Source of the DNA: Pusillimonas sp. UBA3987
GTDB taxonomy: Bacteria; Pseudomonadota; Gammaproteobacteria; Burkholderiales; Burkholderiaceae_B
DNA: 64,000 nucleotides
Direction: 5' to 3'
Assembly (NCBI GenBank): GCA_002384935.1
Contig: DGCD01000021.1
Location: forward strand, 122,281 to 186,280
The notes beneath the pieces were generated by a model. That model worked only from the letters and a program-made list of their open reading frames with translations. It searched no databases and was not told where the DNA came from. Each line of letters opens with the position of its first letter. The first letter of the stretch is position 1. This document shows, piece by piece, positions 17,280 through 25,274 of this stretch. The translations under genes and the position numbers were made by a program.

Positions 17280-18397
17280 TGGCAGCCGTTCACTATCGTC
17301 TGGGCGACTTTCCCCCTGCCGAACTGGACTGGCCTCAGCTGATTCCGCTGCTGGGGCCGGCTTCTGCTGCAGTGGCGCGTTACGACGGCACGCTGGCGGC
17401 TGTTCCCAATGCGTCGGTGCTCTTATCGCCTTTGACGACTCAAGAAGCCGTGCTGTCGTCGCGCATTGAAGGCACGCAAGCCACCATGGGCGAAGTGCTG
17501 GAGTTTGAGGCAGAGGGCGATTCGCCTGGCCTTAGCAATGAACGGCGCAACGATATCCATGAGGTGCTGAACTACCGCTCGGCCATGCGCATGGCCGAAA
17601 AGATGCTAGCCGACGTGCCGCTATCGCAACGGGTGATTCGTGAAGCACACAAGGTGCTGCTGGATGGTGTGCGCGGTCAGGGGAAAGCACCAGGCGAGTA
17701 TCGGCGCATCCCCAACTGGATCGGCCCAGCCGGCTGTACCGTAGAGCAAGCCCGTTTTGTGCCAATTTCGGCCGACAAACTGCCTGACGGCATGAGTGCC
17801 TGGGAGCGTTATCTGCACGCCGATGCAGCCGATCGCTTGGTGCAACTGGCTATCTTGCACGCCGAATTCGAGGCGCTGCATCCCTTTCTTGATGGCAATG
17901 GCCGCCTGGGGCGTATGTTGGTGCCGCTGTTTATGTGGCAGAACGGGGTCATCCAGCGCCCAATGTTCTACCTTAGTGCCTTTCTAGAGGCCCATCGCGA
18001 CGAGTACTACGAACGGCTGCTGGCGGTATCGCGCGATGGGGACTGGACAGCCTGGTGTCGCTTCTTCCTGCAGGCCATCAAGGCGCAGGCAGAGGAAAAT
18101 CAACAGAAGGCCGGCGACATTTTGGCCTTGTATGAACGCATGAAGCGGGAAGTTACCGATCTGACGCGCTCCCAGTATTCCATACATGCCCTGGACTGGA
18201 TTTTCGAACGCCCGATCTTCAAGAGTTCAGACTTTGTGGCCAGTGCAGGTATCCCAGAGCCAACAGCAAAGCGCATTTTGCCGGCCTTGCGCGAGGCAGG
18301 CGTGCTGCGGGTGCTGATGGAGGCCAGTGGGCGCCGTGCCGCCACACTGTGCTTCCCGGCCCTACTCAACATTGCCGAAGGAAGGGAAGCATTTTGA
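17279..18397 (+). CDS. Fic-family AMP-transferase (class II) with C-terminal winged helix
   Basis: 372 residues from the ATG at 17279, which shares a base with the pglX stop. The catalytic Fic motif HPFLDGNGRLGR begins at His201 and fits HxFx(D/E)GNGRxxR fully, so the protein should be able to transfer AMP (or another nucleotide) to target hydroxyls. The N-terminal SSRIEG around Glu64 is the autoinhibitory (S/T)xxxE(G/N) motif, placed before the Fic core as in class II. The C-terminus (IFKSSDFVASAGIPEPTAKR, then ILPALREAGVLRVL) looks like a winged helix-turn-helix. The gene lies between pglX and pglZ. It could regulate the BREX proteins or act as an abortive toxin released on attack; neither is shown. 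The wing domain and the repeats just downstream suggest autoregulation. Confidence 0.9.
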   Translation: MAAVHYRLGDFPPAELDWPQLIPLLGPASAAVARYDGTLAAVPNASVLLSPLTTQEAVLSSRIEGTQATMGEVLEFEAEGDSPGLSNERRNDIHEVLNYRSAMRMAEKMLADVPLSQRVIREAHKVLLDGVRGQGKAPGEYRRIPNWIGPAGCTVEQARFVPISADKLPDGMSAWERYLHADAADRLVQLAILHAEFEALHPFLDGNGRLGRMLVPLFMWQNGVIQRPMFYLSAFLEAHRDEYYERLLAVSRDGDWTAWCRFFLQAIKAQAEENQQKAGDILALYERMKREVTDLTRSQYSIHALDWIFERPIFKSSDFVASAGIPEPTAKRILPALREAGVLRVLMEASGRRAATLCFPALLNIAEGREAF

Positions 18398-18422
18398 TGA
18401 GCATGAATGCAAGGCAAAACGA

Positions 18423-18493
18423 TTTGTATCGCACAAAACATCAAACCATGAGCCACAAAAAGGTTTGTCGCACATTCGTGAGCCACAAAAAAG
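18423..18493. repeat. Tandem operator-like repeats between fic and pglZ
   Basis: Two related units follow each other about 41 bp apart. Each has a TTTGT(AT)CGCACA half and a TGAGCCACAAAAA half: 18423-18434 with 18448-18462, and 18464-18474 with 18479-18493. Within the second unit TTTGTCGCACA and TGAGCCACAAA form an inverted repeat (9 of 11 bases paired) around a TTCG loop, so it can be read as a protein-binding palindrome or as an RNA hairpin just ahead of the pglZ ribosome site. Position right after a gene with a DNA-binding-like C-terminus suggests an operator for internal control of pglZ-brxL. Confidence 0.6.
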
Positions 18494-18506
18494 AGAGGGT
18501 ACTCGT

Positions 18507-21032
18507 GTGAGCATTGCAGAATTCATTCGTGAAAGCGTATTGCTGCCACGCCTTAAGCAGGCGGGCTGTTTAGTCGTATACGACGTCGACAAACGCTACC
18601 GCGATCAGTGCTTAGACTTGGCGACCGACAAGATACGCGTAATCGACACGTCTGAAAGCAGTATTGAAAGCCGCGAGGCGGCACTGCTGGCTTTGCGCGA
18701 GGTTGGGCAACCCAATACACCGCTTGAAGGCGTGTTGATCTATGTGCCGGCCAAGCGTCCGCAAACCGACGAACAGAAACAAGCTGACCCCTTCGCCTTA
18801 TACGCAGAATGCGGCGCGGTGTTTCCACAAGACGACGGCGACGAATACCTGAGCCTTTGTCTCCGAGCAAAACCGGATTACGCCACCGAGATACGTAGCC
18901 TATTTGTCCGCGAGCCACAGCCGCAGTACGCGGTGATCGATACCATAGGTGGCGGTGTCAGTTGGCCGCAACTACGAGCCATATTGGGTGTTGAGTCTGG
19001 GCGGGAGATTCTTGGGGCCTTGCTGGTACCCAGTGCGAACCAGATAGAAGCCCTGAAGGGCCAAGAAGGCTGGGTTCAAGAGTCGCGCGACTTCCTGCGC
19101 GCTACCCTGGGCCTTAACGTGAAAACGCGCGGGAAGACGTGGTCCGCCTTGGCGGATGAACTGTGGCGCTATGTGCTGTTCAGCGAGTTCGTGTTTGATT
19201 TGCCCTCGGTGCTTCCGGAGACCCTGAAGGGGGTTCCACACGCACCAATAGAAGCCAGGCCCATTATTGATGACGTGTGCGACCGATTGCGCACCGATCC
19301 CAAAACTCAGACCGCGTATATTGAACGCGCGGAAGCCATTGAGGCAGAACTCAATCTAACGGATTTGTGCGAGGCCATCGAAGACCTGGGTGAACGCGAT
19401 ACGTTTCCCTTCGAGGAACGAACCTTCCTGCGTACGGCGATCAAGGGGATTGTCACCGGCGACACGGACACCACGCGCCAGATACTAGTCCGTCACAAAA
19501 ACTCTGTGTGGCTAGGAAAAGGCGAAAGCCAGGCCCAGTGGGAACTGGTTCGCTCTGGCTTAAGCCTGGTCGAGGCCAGCGAAGACTTCGAACGGCAGTT
19601 GCCAAACTACGCCCGGTCTCAGGCGGATCTGATCGACTTCTACTTAGGTAGCCTGCGCGAGGCTGATCGCCTACAGCGCGAGTTTGAGCAGGCCGCAGGC
19701 GACTTTCTTGACCAGCACGGCTTGATGCATGAAGTGATCACTCAGGCCCGGGCCCGTTATCGGCGCCTGGCAGAGAAGGTTCAGGGCGTGTTCGTGAAAC
19801 ACATCGAGACTACAGGATGGCCACCCTCCGGGCGTCTGGCCAACGCCGATGCGTTTGATCGCCTGGTGGCAGATCGCCTAAAGGAAAGCGGACGCAAGGT
19901 GGCCTACCTGATGGTGGACGCCCTACGCTATGAGTTGGGCGTGGCCCTGGAAAAACTGCTGGCCGAGGACGGACCCGTCGAGCTGCAAGCGGCCTATGCC
20001 CAGTTGCCGACCATCACCCTGGTCGGTATGGCCAGCTTACTGCCTGGCGCACGCACAGGCTTGACCCTGGAGCTGGAGAACGAATCACTTTTCCCTAAGC
20101 TTGCGGGGGCGCCGGTGGGCAACGTTCCGCAGCGCATGAGTGTGCTGGCCAAGCGGTATGGTGACCGCTTCACGGAGATGCCGCTCAACGATTTCGTGCG
20201 TGGCAAGCCTAAAATTGCCGAAACCGTCGACCTGCTGGTGCTGCGATCCACCGAGATCGACAGCCAACTAGAGAGTAACCCCGAGACAACGCTCGGGTTA
20301 ATCCCGGGCACACTTAAGCTGATCAGGGTCGCACTCCACAAGCTACGCGGCATGGGCTTCAAGGAGGCGGTCATCGTTACCGACCACGGATTCTTCCTGA
20401 ATGCGCAAGCGGAAGCCGGCGATGTGTGCGTTAAACCGCAGGGAAAGTGGCCCGTGAATGCGCACGACCGCATGATGCTTGGCGATGGTACGGCTGATGG
20501 CCACAGCCTGGTCGTTAGCACAGAGAAGGTTGGTATTCGCGGTGACTTCGCCCAAGTGGCGCTACCACGCAGCATGGCGCCCTATCGCTCGGGACACCTG
20601 TATTTCCACGGTGGCGCATCCCTGGCTGAAGCCGTTGTGCCTGTGCTGGTTGCGCGGCTAGATACCGCTGCTCAGGCAGACCTTCGCAAAGTCATGGTAG
20701 AGCTGGGCTACAAAAACGGTGCGAAAAGAATCACCACGTTTATGCCCGTCATCGAGGTGTTTTTATCGTCCGACGACATGTTCTCGCAAGACACAAGCGT
20801 GGAAATCTTGCTGGAAGCCCAGGACAGCAAGGGCAATGTGGTGGGTGAGCCACGCCCAGGCGGAGAGGTGAACCCAGCGACCAGAACCGTGACCTTGATG
20901 CCAGGGCAGCGCAAGCAAATCGCGGTGCGTATGGACGATGAGTTCAGAGGCAAGTTCAAAGTCTTGGCTCTGAACCCCACAACCCTGGCCGCCTACAGCA
21001 ATCTGGTGCTTGAAACCGACTATACGGAATGA
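18507..21032 (+). CDS. pglZ: BREX alkaline-phosphatase-superfamily protein PglZ
   Basis: 841 residues from the GTG at 18507 (VSIAEFIRESVLLPRLK, initiating as Met), with AAGAGAGGG in front; an in-frame ATG at 18327 would overlap the Fic gene by 71 bp and translate the repeat region, so it is rejected. Metal-binding motifs of the alkaline phosphatase fold are visible: LMVDALRYELG with Asp471 and VTDHGFF with Asp626-His627. PglZ is the signature protein of all BREX/Pgl systems, binds BrxB and is essential for defence and methylation; nuclease activity has been reported for some homologues. The stop overlaps brxL by 4 bp (ATGA). Confidence 0.92.
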   Translation: MSIAEFIRESVLLPRLKQAGCLVVYDVDKRYRDQCLDLATDKIRVIDTSESSIESREAALLALREVGQPNTPLEGVLIYVPAKRPQTDEQKQADPFALYAECGAVFPQDDGDEYLSLCLRAKPDYATEIRSLFVREPQPQYAVIDTIGGGVSWPQLRAILGVESGREILGALLVPSANQIEALKGQEGWVQESRDFLRATLGLNVKTRGKTWSALADELWRYVLFSEFVFDLPSVLPETLKGVPHAPIEARPIIDDVCDRLRTDPKTQTAYIERAEAIEAELNLTDLCEAIEDLGERDTFPFEERTFLRTAIKGIVTGDTDTTRQILVRHKNSVWLGKGESQAQWELVRSGLSLVEASEDFERQLPNYARSQADLIDFYLGSLREADRLQREFEQAAGDFLDQHGLMHEVITQARARYRRLAEKVQGVFVKHIETTGWPPSGRLANADAFDRLVADRLKESGRKVAYLMVDALRYELGVALEKLLAEDGPVELQAAYAQLPTITLVGMASLLPGARTGLTLELENESLFPKLAGAPVGNVPQRMSVLAKRYGDRFTEMPLNDFVRGKPKIAETVDLLVLRSTEIDSQLESNPETTLGLIPGTLKLIRVALHKLRGMGFKEAVIVTDHGFFLNAQAEAGDVCVKPQGKWPVNAHDRMMLGDGTADGHSLVVSTEKVGIRGDFAQVALPRSMAPYRSGHLYFHGGASLAEAVVPVLVARLDTAAQADLRKVMVELGYKNGAKRITTFMPVIEVFLSSDDMFSQDTSVEILLEAQDSKGNVVGEPRPGGEVNPATRTVTLMPGQRKQIAVRMDDEFRGKFKVLALNPTTLAAYSNLVLETDYTE

Positions 21033-23128
21033 GCCCTATGGACGAACTCGACCAAAAATTAAACGCCACATTCGACGGCAAAGTACTTCGCAAAGACCTG
21101 CTGCATCGGATTAAGAAGGGCACCAACGTCCCTACGTTCGTTCTGGAGTTTTTGCTCGCCAAGTATTGCGCCAGTAACGATCAGGCAGAAATGGATGCCG
21201 GCATGGAAGCTGTGCTTTCATCACTACAGGAAAATTACGTAAGGCCAGATGAGGCCAATGCGGCACAATCCCGGGTGGCCACCAAAGGCAGACACCGCTT
21301 CATCGACAAAGTGCATGTTCGCTACGTTGAAAAGGAAAAGCGCCACTGGGCTTCGCTGGAGAACTTTAACTCGCAACGTATTGCGATTGGCGAGAAGTTC
21401 TACCGAGACAACGACCGCTTGCTGGAAGGCGGTATTTGGGCGGAAGTGACCCTGGCGCACAACGATATTGATGAAGACGACTATGCCTTCTCGATCGAAG
21501 ACTTGCGCCCTATCCAGCTGACCCGCTTTGACTTTAACCGCTATGCAGAGGGGCGCGCGGACTTCACGCGTGATGAATGGCTTGCTGCGGTGTTACGCTC
21601 CGTAGGGTTGGAACCCAGCAAGCTGACAAAACGCGTTCAGATGCACTTCGTGGCCAGGCTGGCTGCGCTGGTTGAACCCAACTATAACTACATCGAGCTG
21701 GGCCCGCGCGGCACAGGCAAGTCCTATTTCTTCAGTGAGTTTTCGCCTTACGCCACGTTGATTTCGGGTGGGCAAGCCACCAAGGCAACGCTGTTCTACA
21801 ACAATGCCCGTCGCAAAGTGGGGCTGGTCGGGTTTTGGGACACGGTGGCCTTTGATGAAGTGGGGGGTATTAAGGTCAAAGACCCAGATACCATCCAGAT
21901 CATGAAGGATTTCATGGCCAACGGGCGCTTTTCGCGTGGCGCTGAAGTTATTGCCGATGCCAGCCTAAGTTTCGTTGGCAATATCGACATGTCGGTACAA
22001 CAGTTGGTCAACTCCCCCAAGCACGACCTGTTTCAACCCCTACCACCCGAACTCGACCTGGCGGTCATGGACCGCTTCGCCGCCTACATTCCGGGTTGGG
22101 AAATGCCCAAGAACAGTAGCGAATTCCTGACCAACAACTATGGGTTCATCACCGACTACCTGGCAGAAGCCTTCCACTACCAGTTCAAGCACACAAATCG
22201 GTATGAGGAGGTCAGCAAGCGTATTCGCCTGGGCAAATCGATCGAAGGGCGGGACGAAAAAGGCATCAAGAAGACCGTCTGCGCATTCTTGAAGATTCTG
22301 CACCCGAACGGCCCACCAACGGATGACGAGTTCGAGGAATACGTAGACTACGCCACGGAATATCGCCGTCGCGTCAAGGAGCAGATGAACAAACGCAAAC
22401 CAGATGACGAGTTTGCCCGGATCAATCTGTCGTACTTCAAGGCCAACGGTGAAGAAGTGGTGGTTTTTTGCCCTGAATCGAAGGATGCACCGGCAACGCA
22501 AGAGCCGGAACGTCATCGTTTGAACCAGGCGCAGGATCAGCCTGCTGAGGTCAATACGGTGCAGCCAGCTGCGCAGTCTGTGGCTGCGGCTAAGCCATCT
22601 TCGACCCCGACCACACCGACTTCACCAGCCACCGTCACGGATGCGCCTTCTTCGGCTGAGCTCAAAGAGCAGCATTTCACGATTCTCTATGACGACACCG
22701 GCTATAGCTATGAGTCGATCATCGGACCTTATCTGCGGGGCGCCAAATCTGTCGTGATCGAGGATCCCTACATCCGCCTGCAACACCAGATTCAGAACTT
22801 TGTCCGGTTTTGCGAAACCGTCCTGAAGGCTGGGACCGTGAAAAGGATAAACCTGATCACCGGATATGACGACAAAAACCAGCTGGCGGACATCGCAGAA
22901 AAACTTGATGAACTGAAACAAAGCCTGCTGGAGCTGGATGTCGAGCTGGAGGTAAAGCTGAACCCCAACATGCACGACCGAGAAATTCGTATCGACAACG
23001 GCTGGGTAATCAAGATTGGCCGGGGGCTGGACTTCTTCCAGAAGCCTGGCGGCTGGTTCGAGGTAGGGGCGAACGACCTAAGTCTGCGCAAGTGCCTAGA
23101 AACGAAGGTGGATATTTTCCGGGCTTAG
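21029..23128 (+). CDS. brxL: BrxL-like AAA+ protein with a C-terminal MITD1-type (MIT_C) domain
   Basis: 699 residues. Residues ~1-480 are the BrxL N-terminal domain and AAA+ core: Walker A GPRGTGKS at 225-232 and Walker B TVAFDEVGG with Asp276-Glu277. BrxL forms ring-shaped hexamers/dodecamers on DNA and is needed for phage exclusion but not methylation. A Pro/Ala/Thr-rich linker (~485-545) follows. Residues ~547-699 then carry IEDPYIR (from 578), HDREIR (from 649), NGWVIKIGRGLDFF and a final TKVDIFRA, which I recognise as the C-terminal domain of MITD1, a catalytically inactive phospholipase-D-like fold that binds membranes in eukaryotes. The Lon-like domain expected at the end of BrxL is not seen. 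Start: ATG 21029 overlapping pglZ; ATG 21038 is possible. Confidence 0.85.
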   Translation: MSPMDELDQKLNATFDGKVLRKDLLHRIKKGTNVPTFVLEFLLAKYCASNDQAEMDAGMEAVLSSLQENYVRPDEANAAQSRVATKGRHRFIDKVHVRYVEKEKRHWASLENFNSQRIAIGEKFYRDNDRLLEGGIWAEVTLAHNDIDEDDYAFSIEDLRPIQLTRFDFNRYAEGRADFTRDEWLAAVLRSVGLEPSKLTKRVQMHFVARLAALVEPNYNYIELGPRGTGKSYFFSEFSPYATLISGGQATKATLFYNNARRKVGLVGFWDTVAFDEVGGIKVKDPDTIQIMKDFMANGRFSRGAEVIADASLSFVGNIDMSVQQLVNSPKHDLFQPLPPELDLAVMDRFAAYIPGWEMPKNSSEFLTNNYGFITDYLAEAFHYQFKHTNRYEEVSKRIRLGKSIEGRDEKGIKKTVCAFLKILHPNGPPTDDEFEEYVDYATEYRRRVKEQMNKRKPDDEFARINLSYFKANGEEVVVFCPESKDAPATQEPERHRLNQAQDQPAEVNTVQPAAQSVAAAKPSSTPTTPTSPATVTDAPSSAELKEQHFTILYDDTGYSYESIIGPYLRGAKSVVIEDPYIRLQHQIQNFVRFCETVLKAGTVKRINLITGYDDKNQLADIAEKLDELKQSLLELDVELEVKLNPNMHDREIRIDNGWVIKIGRGLDFFQKPGGWFEVGANDLSLRKCLETKVDIFRA

Positions 23129-23148
23129 CGCGGCTCTCCATCGTAATC

Positions 23149-24420
23149 GGGGGACGACCGGTATTCATTAAACTTGTTTTTTCGACGAACAGGCTTAATG
23201 GAGGCAATACCGATGTCCCCCTTAGATTTTATCTTAGGCATCCCGGGTTTAATAGTTCAGCAGGTCAATCGGGCACAGGACATTCATGTGTGGGCTCGAC
23301 CCAAACGCCGGCCTGGGTGCCTGTACTGCCCGGCGCCAACCGTGCGTATCAAGGCCACGCACCGGCGTACGCTCAAGCACACGCGCCAGGGTAACCAACT
23401 GATCGTGCTGCACCTGGCCGTACCCAAGTACCACTGCGCCCAGTGCAATCGGTATTTTCGTCATCGGTTTTCCGGCATCGTCCCGCGTCGACGCGCCACT
23501 GAAACGTACCGCCTGGAAGTGTTCGAAGCCCATGAAGGGGGCGTGAGCCAGCGCAAACTAACGATGACGCACAGCATTGGCAGCGCCACGGTTGAGCGCT
23601 GGTATCAGTCGTTTGTAAAGCAGCGGGTGTCGCAGCTGTCAAGCCGGGCGTGTCCGCAGGTGCTGGGCATTGATGAGCACTTTTTTACCCGCAAGAAGGG
23701 CTACGCGACCACCTTGGTTGACTTGAAGAATCACAAGGTCTTTGATGTGGTGCTGGGTCGTTCTGAAGCCAGTTTGCGCAGTTATTTGAAGCGTCTGCCC
23801 GGGCGTGAGAACGTGCGGGTCATTGTGATGGATCTATCAGAGACGTACCGCCAGATTGCCCGTCAATACTTTCCTAATGCGATGATTGTGGCAGACCGTT
23901 TTCATGTCATCCGGCTGGTGAACCAGCACTTTCTGAAGCTATGGCAACAGTATGACCCAGAGGGGCGCAAGAACCGGGGGTTGCTCAGTTTGATGCGCCG
24001 CCATCACTGGCGGCTGTCTGCGGTTCAAAAGGAGCGGTTGCATCAGTATCTGGCCCAATCGCCTGTTCTGAATGCGCTGTATTTTGCCAAACAGCAACTG
24101 AATGGCTTTTTGACCTTACGCACGACGCATCGTAAACGGGCGGGCACGATGCTGCCTAAATTCCTGGCGCTTATTCGCCAGTTTGAACAAAGCCCTGCAA
24201 AGGCGCTGGCAAACACGCTAACATCGTGGCTAGAACCCATTGTCAGGATGTGGCGCTTTTCCAAATCGAATGGCATCACCGAAGGATTCCATACGAAGAT
24301 GGAAATGCTTTCGCGCAGAGCGTATGGGTTCAGAAATTTTGAGAATTACCGCATGAGAGTCTTGGCTCAATGCGGCTGGAATGGCGTGATTAACCGTGTT
24401 TAGTGAATGCTGGATCCCCC
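23149..24420 (+). mobile_element. ISL3-family insertion sequence, apparently intact
   Basis: About 1272 bp with imperfect terminal repeats: left GGGGGACGACCGGTATTCAT (23149 on), right, read inward, GGGGGATCCAGCATTCACTA (from 24420). The two share GGGGGA and ATTCA(T/C)TAAAC. One full transposase gene is inside. The element begins 20 bp after the brxL stop and ends 45 bp before tRNA-Ser. The eight bases flanking each side (TCGTAATC and GTTTATGG) do not match, so no target duplication is seen; this fits an old insertion, recombination between copies, or wrong end placement by a few bases. Confidence 0.85.
23213..24403 (+). CDS. ISL3-family transposase
   Basis: 396 residues from the ATG at 23213, which has GGAGG eight bases upstream; a longer reading from a TTG at 23174 is less likely. 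The N-terminus has a zinc-finger-like set of cysteines (GCLYCPAP and KYHCAQCNRYF). The DDE core follows: VLGIDEHFF, VRVIVMDLSETYR and IVADRFHVIRLVNQ, then a Glu in NGITEGFHTKMEML. This order is typical for ISL3 transposases (Tnp_ISL3). No stop or frameshift interrupts it, so the element may still be active. Similar C-terminal fragments occur at 1899-2012 and 2612-2734. Confidence 0.93.
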   Translation: MSPLDFILGIPGLIVQQVNRAQDIHVWARPKRRPGCLYCPAPTVRIKATHRRTLKHTRQGNQLIVLHLAVPKYHCAQCNRYFRHRFSGIVPRRRATETYRLEVFEAHEGGVSQRKLTMTHSIGSATVERWYQSFVKQRVSQLSSRACPQVLGIDEHFFTRKKGYATTLVDLKNHKVFDVVLGRSEASLRSYLKRLPGRENVRVIVMDLSETYRQIARQYFPNAMIVADRFHVIRLVNQHFLKLWQQYDPEGRKNRGLLSLMRRHHWRLSAVQKERLHQYLAQSPVLNALYFAKQQLNGFLTLRTTHRKRAGTMLPKFLALIRQFEQSPAKALANTLTSWLEPIVRMWRFSKSNGITEGFHTKMEMLSRRAYGFRNFENYRMRVLAQCGWNGVINRV

Positions 24421-24465
24421 GTTTATGGGGTAGAGCCCTTAGCGCCAGAGCCAACAGCCGAAATC

Positions 24466-24556
24466 TGGCGGACAGAGGGGGATTCGAACCCCCGATACGC
24501 TTTGAACGTATACACGCTTTCCAGGCGTGCGCCTTCAACCGCTCGGCCACCTGTCC
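24466..24556 (-). tRNA. tRNA-Ser (GGA anticodon)
   Basis: Read on the minus strand it starts GGACAGGTGGCCGAGCGGTT, has the anticodon arm ACGCCTGGAAAGCGT with GGA in the loop, a long variable arm, the T arm GGGGGTTCGAATCCCCC and ends in an encoded CCA. The acceptor stem GGACAGG/CTGTCC pairs. The long variable arm and the discriminator G confirm serine. It abuts the ISL3 element at the right edge of the defence island, a common kind of integration neighbourhood. Confidence 0.97.
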
Positions 24557-24612
24557 TTTTTCACTACCAAAGTGAAGTCCGCCATTCTAACAGAAAAATG
24601 GCTTTTACTGAA

Positions 24613-25239
24613 TTAACCCGCCTTCTGAGCGCTTAGCATGCGTTCAACATAACGAGCAATGGTATCCACTTCCAGATTCACCGAATGGCCCGGCTTCAGA
24701 TGCTTCAGCGTAGTGACCTGAACCGTGTGCGGAATCAAATTAATACTGATCTGACAGCCGCCCCGGGCATCGTCTTGCACACTGTTTACTGTCAGGCTTA
24801 CGCCGTTAACGGTAATCGACCCTTTGTATGCCAAGTATTTCGCCAGATTCGGAGGCACATCAATGCGCAGATCCCATGACTCTCCCACCGGGGAAAAATT
24901 GGCTACAGTGCCCAACCCGTCTATGTGGCCTGAAACCAAATGACCGTCCAGGGAATCACCCACTCGCAGGGCATGTTCCAGGTTCACTTCACCCGCTGCA
25001 TCAAGCCTTGCCGTTTTACTCAAACTTTCACGCGACACATCGACCTGAAAGCTGTCGTCGGTTAATGACACAACCGTCATGCAGGCACCCTGTATTGCGA
25101 TGGAGTCACCCAGTTTTGTGTCTTGCAACGGCAGTCCGCCGGCAGCAATGGTTAGCCGCACGCCCGCATTTGCATCGCCTCCCTGCAACGGGGTTACCTG
25201 GGTAATGGCGCCAACGGCGGCCACAATGCCTGTAAACAT
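24613..25239 (-). CDS. ribE: Riboflavin synthase alpha chain
   Basis: 208 residues starting MFTGIVAAVGAI, the hallmark N-terminus of riboflavin synthase, with an AAGGAG ribosome site directly upstream (an in-frame extension to 25320 is discarded). Two lumazine-binding repeats are present: the first contains KLGDSIAIQGACMTVVSL, the second YKGSITVNGVSLTVNSV. The enzyme dismutates two 6,7-dimethyl-8-ribityllumazine molecules to riboflavin. It lies 35 bp downstream of ribD in the same direction, forming a riboflavin operon. No FMN riboswitch is seen in the short gap or upstream of ribD. Confidence 0.95.
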   Translation of the reverse strand: MFTGIVAAVGAITQVTPLQGGDANAGVRLTIAAGGLPLQDTKLGDSIAIQGACMTVVSLTDDSFQVDVSRESLSKTARLDAAGEVNLEHALRVGDSLDGHLVSGHIDGLGTVANFSPVGESWDLRIDVPPNLAKYLAYKGSITVNGVSLTVNSVQDDARGGCQISINLIPHTVQVTTLKHLKPGHSVNLEVDTIARYVERMLSAQKAG

Positions 25240-25274
25240 CACAACTCCTTTAATCGGCTGAAAACACCGCCGGC

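Noticed and set aside
18327..18506. Longer N-terminus for PglZ starting at ATG 18327
   Set aside because: It overlaps the Fic gene and runs through the repeat units; the GTG at 18507 has a good ribosome site and gives the typical PglZ start.
23141..24428. 8-bp target duplication around the ISL3 element
   Set aside because: The flanking octamers TCGTAATC and GTTTATGG do not match.
24466..24556. tRNA-Ser as the attachment site of an integrase-borne island
   Set aside because: No integrase gene and no copy of the tRNA 3' end at the left side were seen; IS-linked entry fits better.
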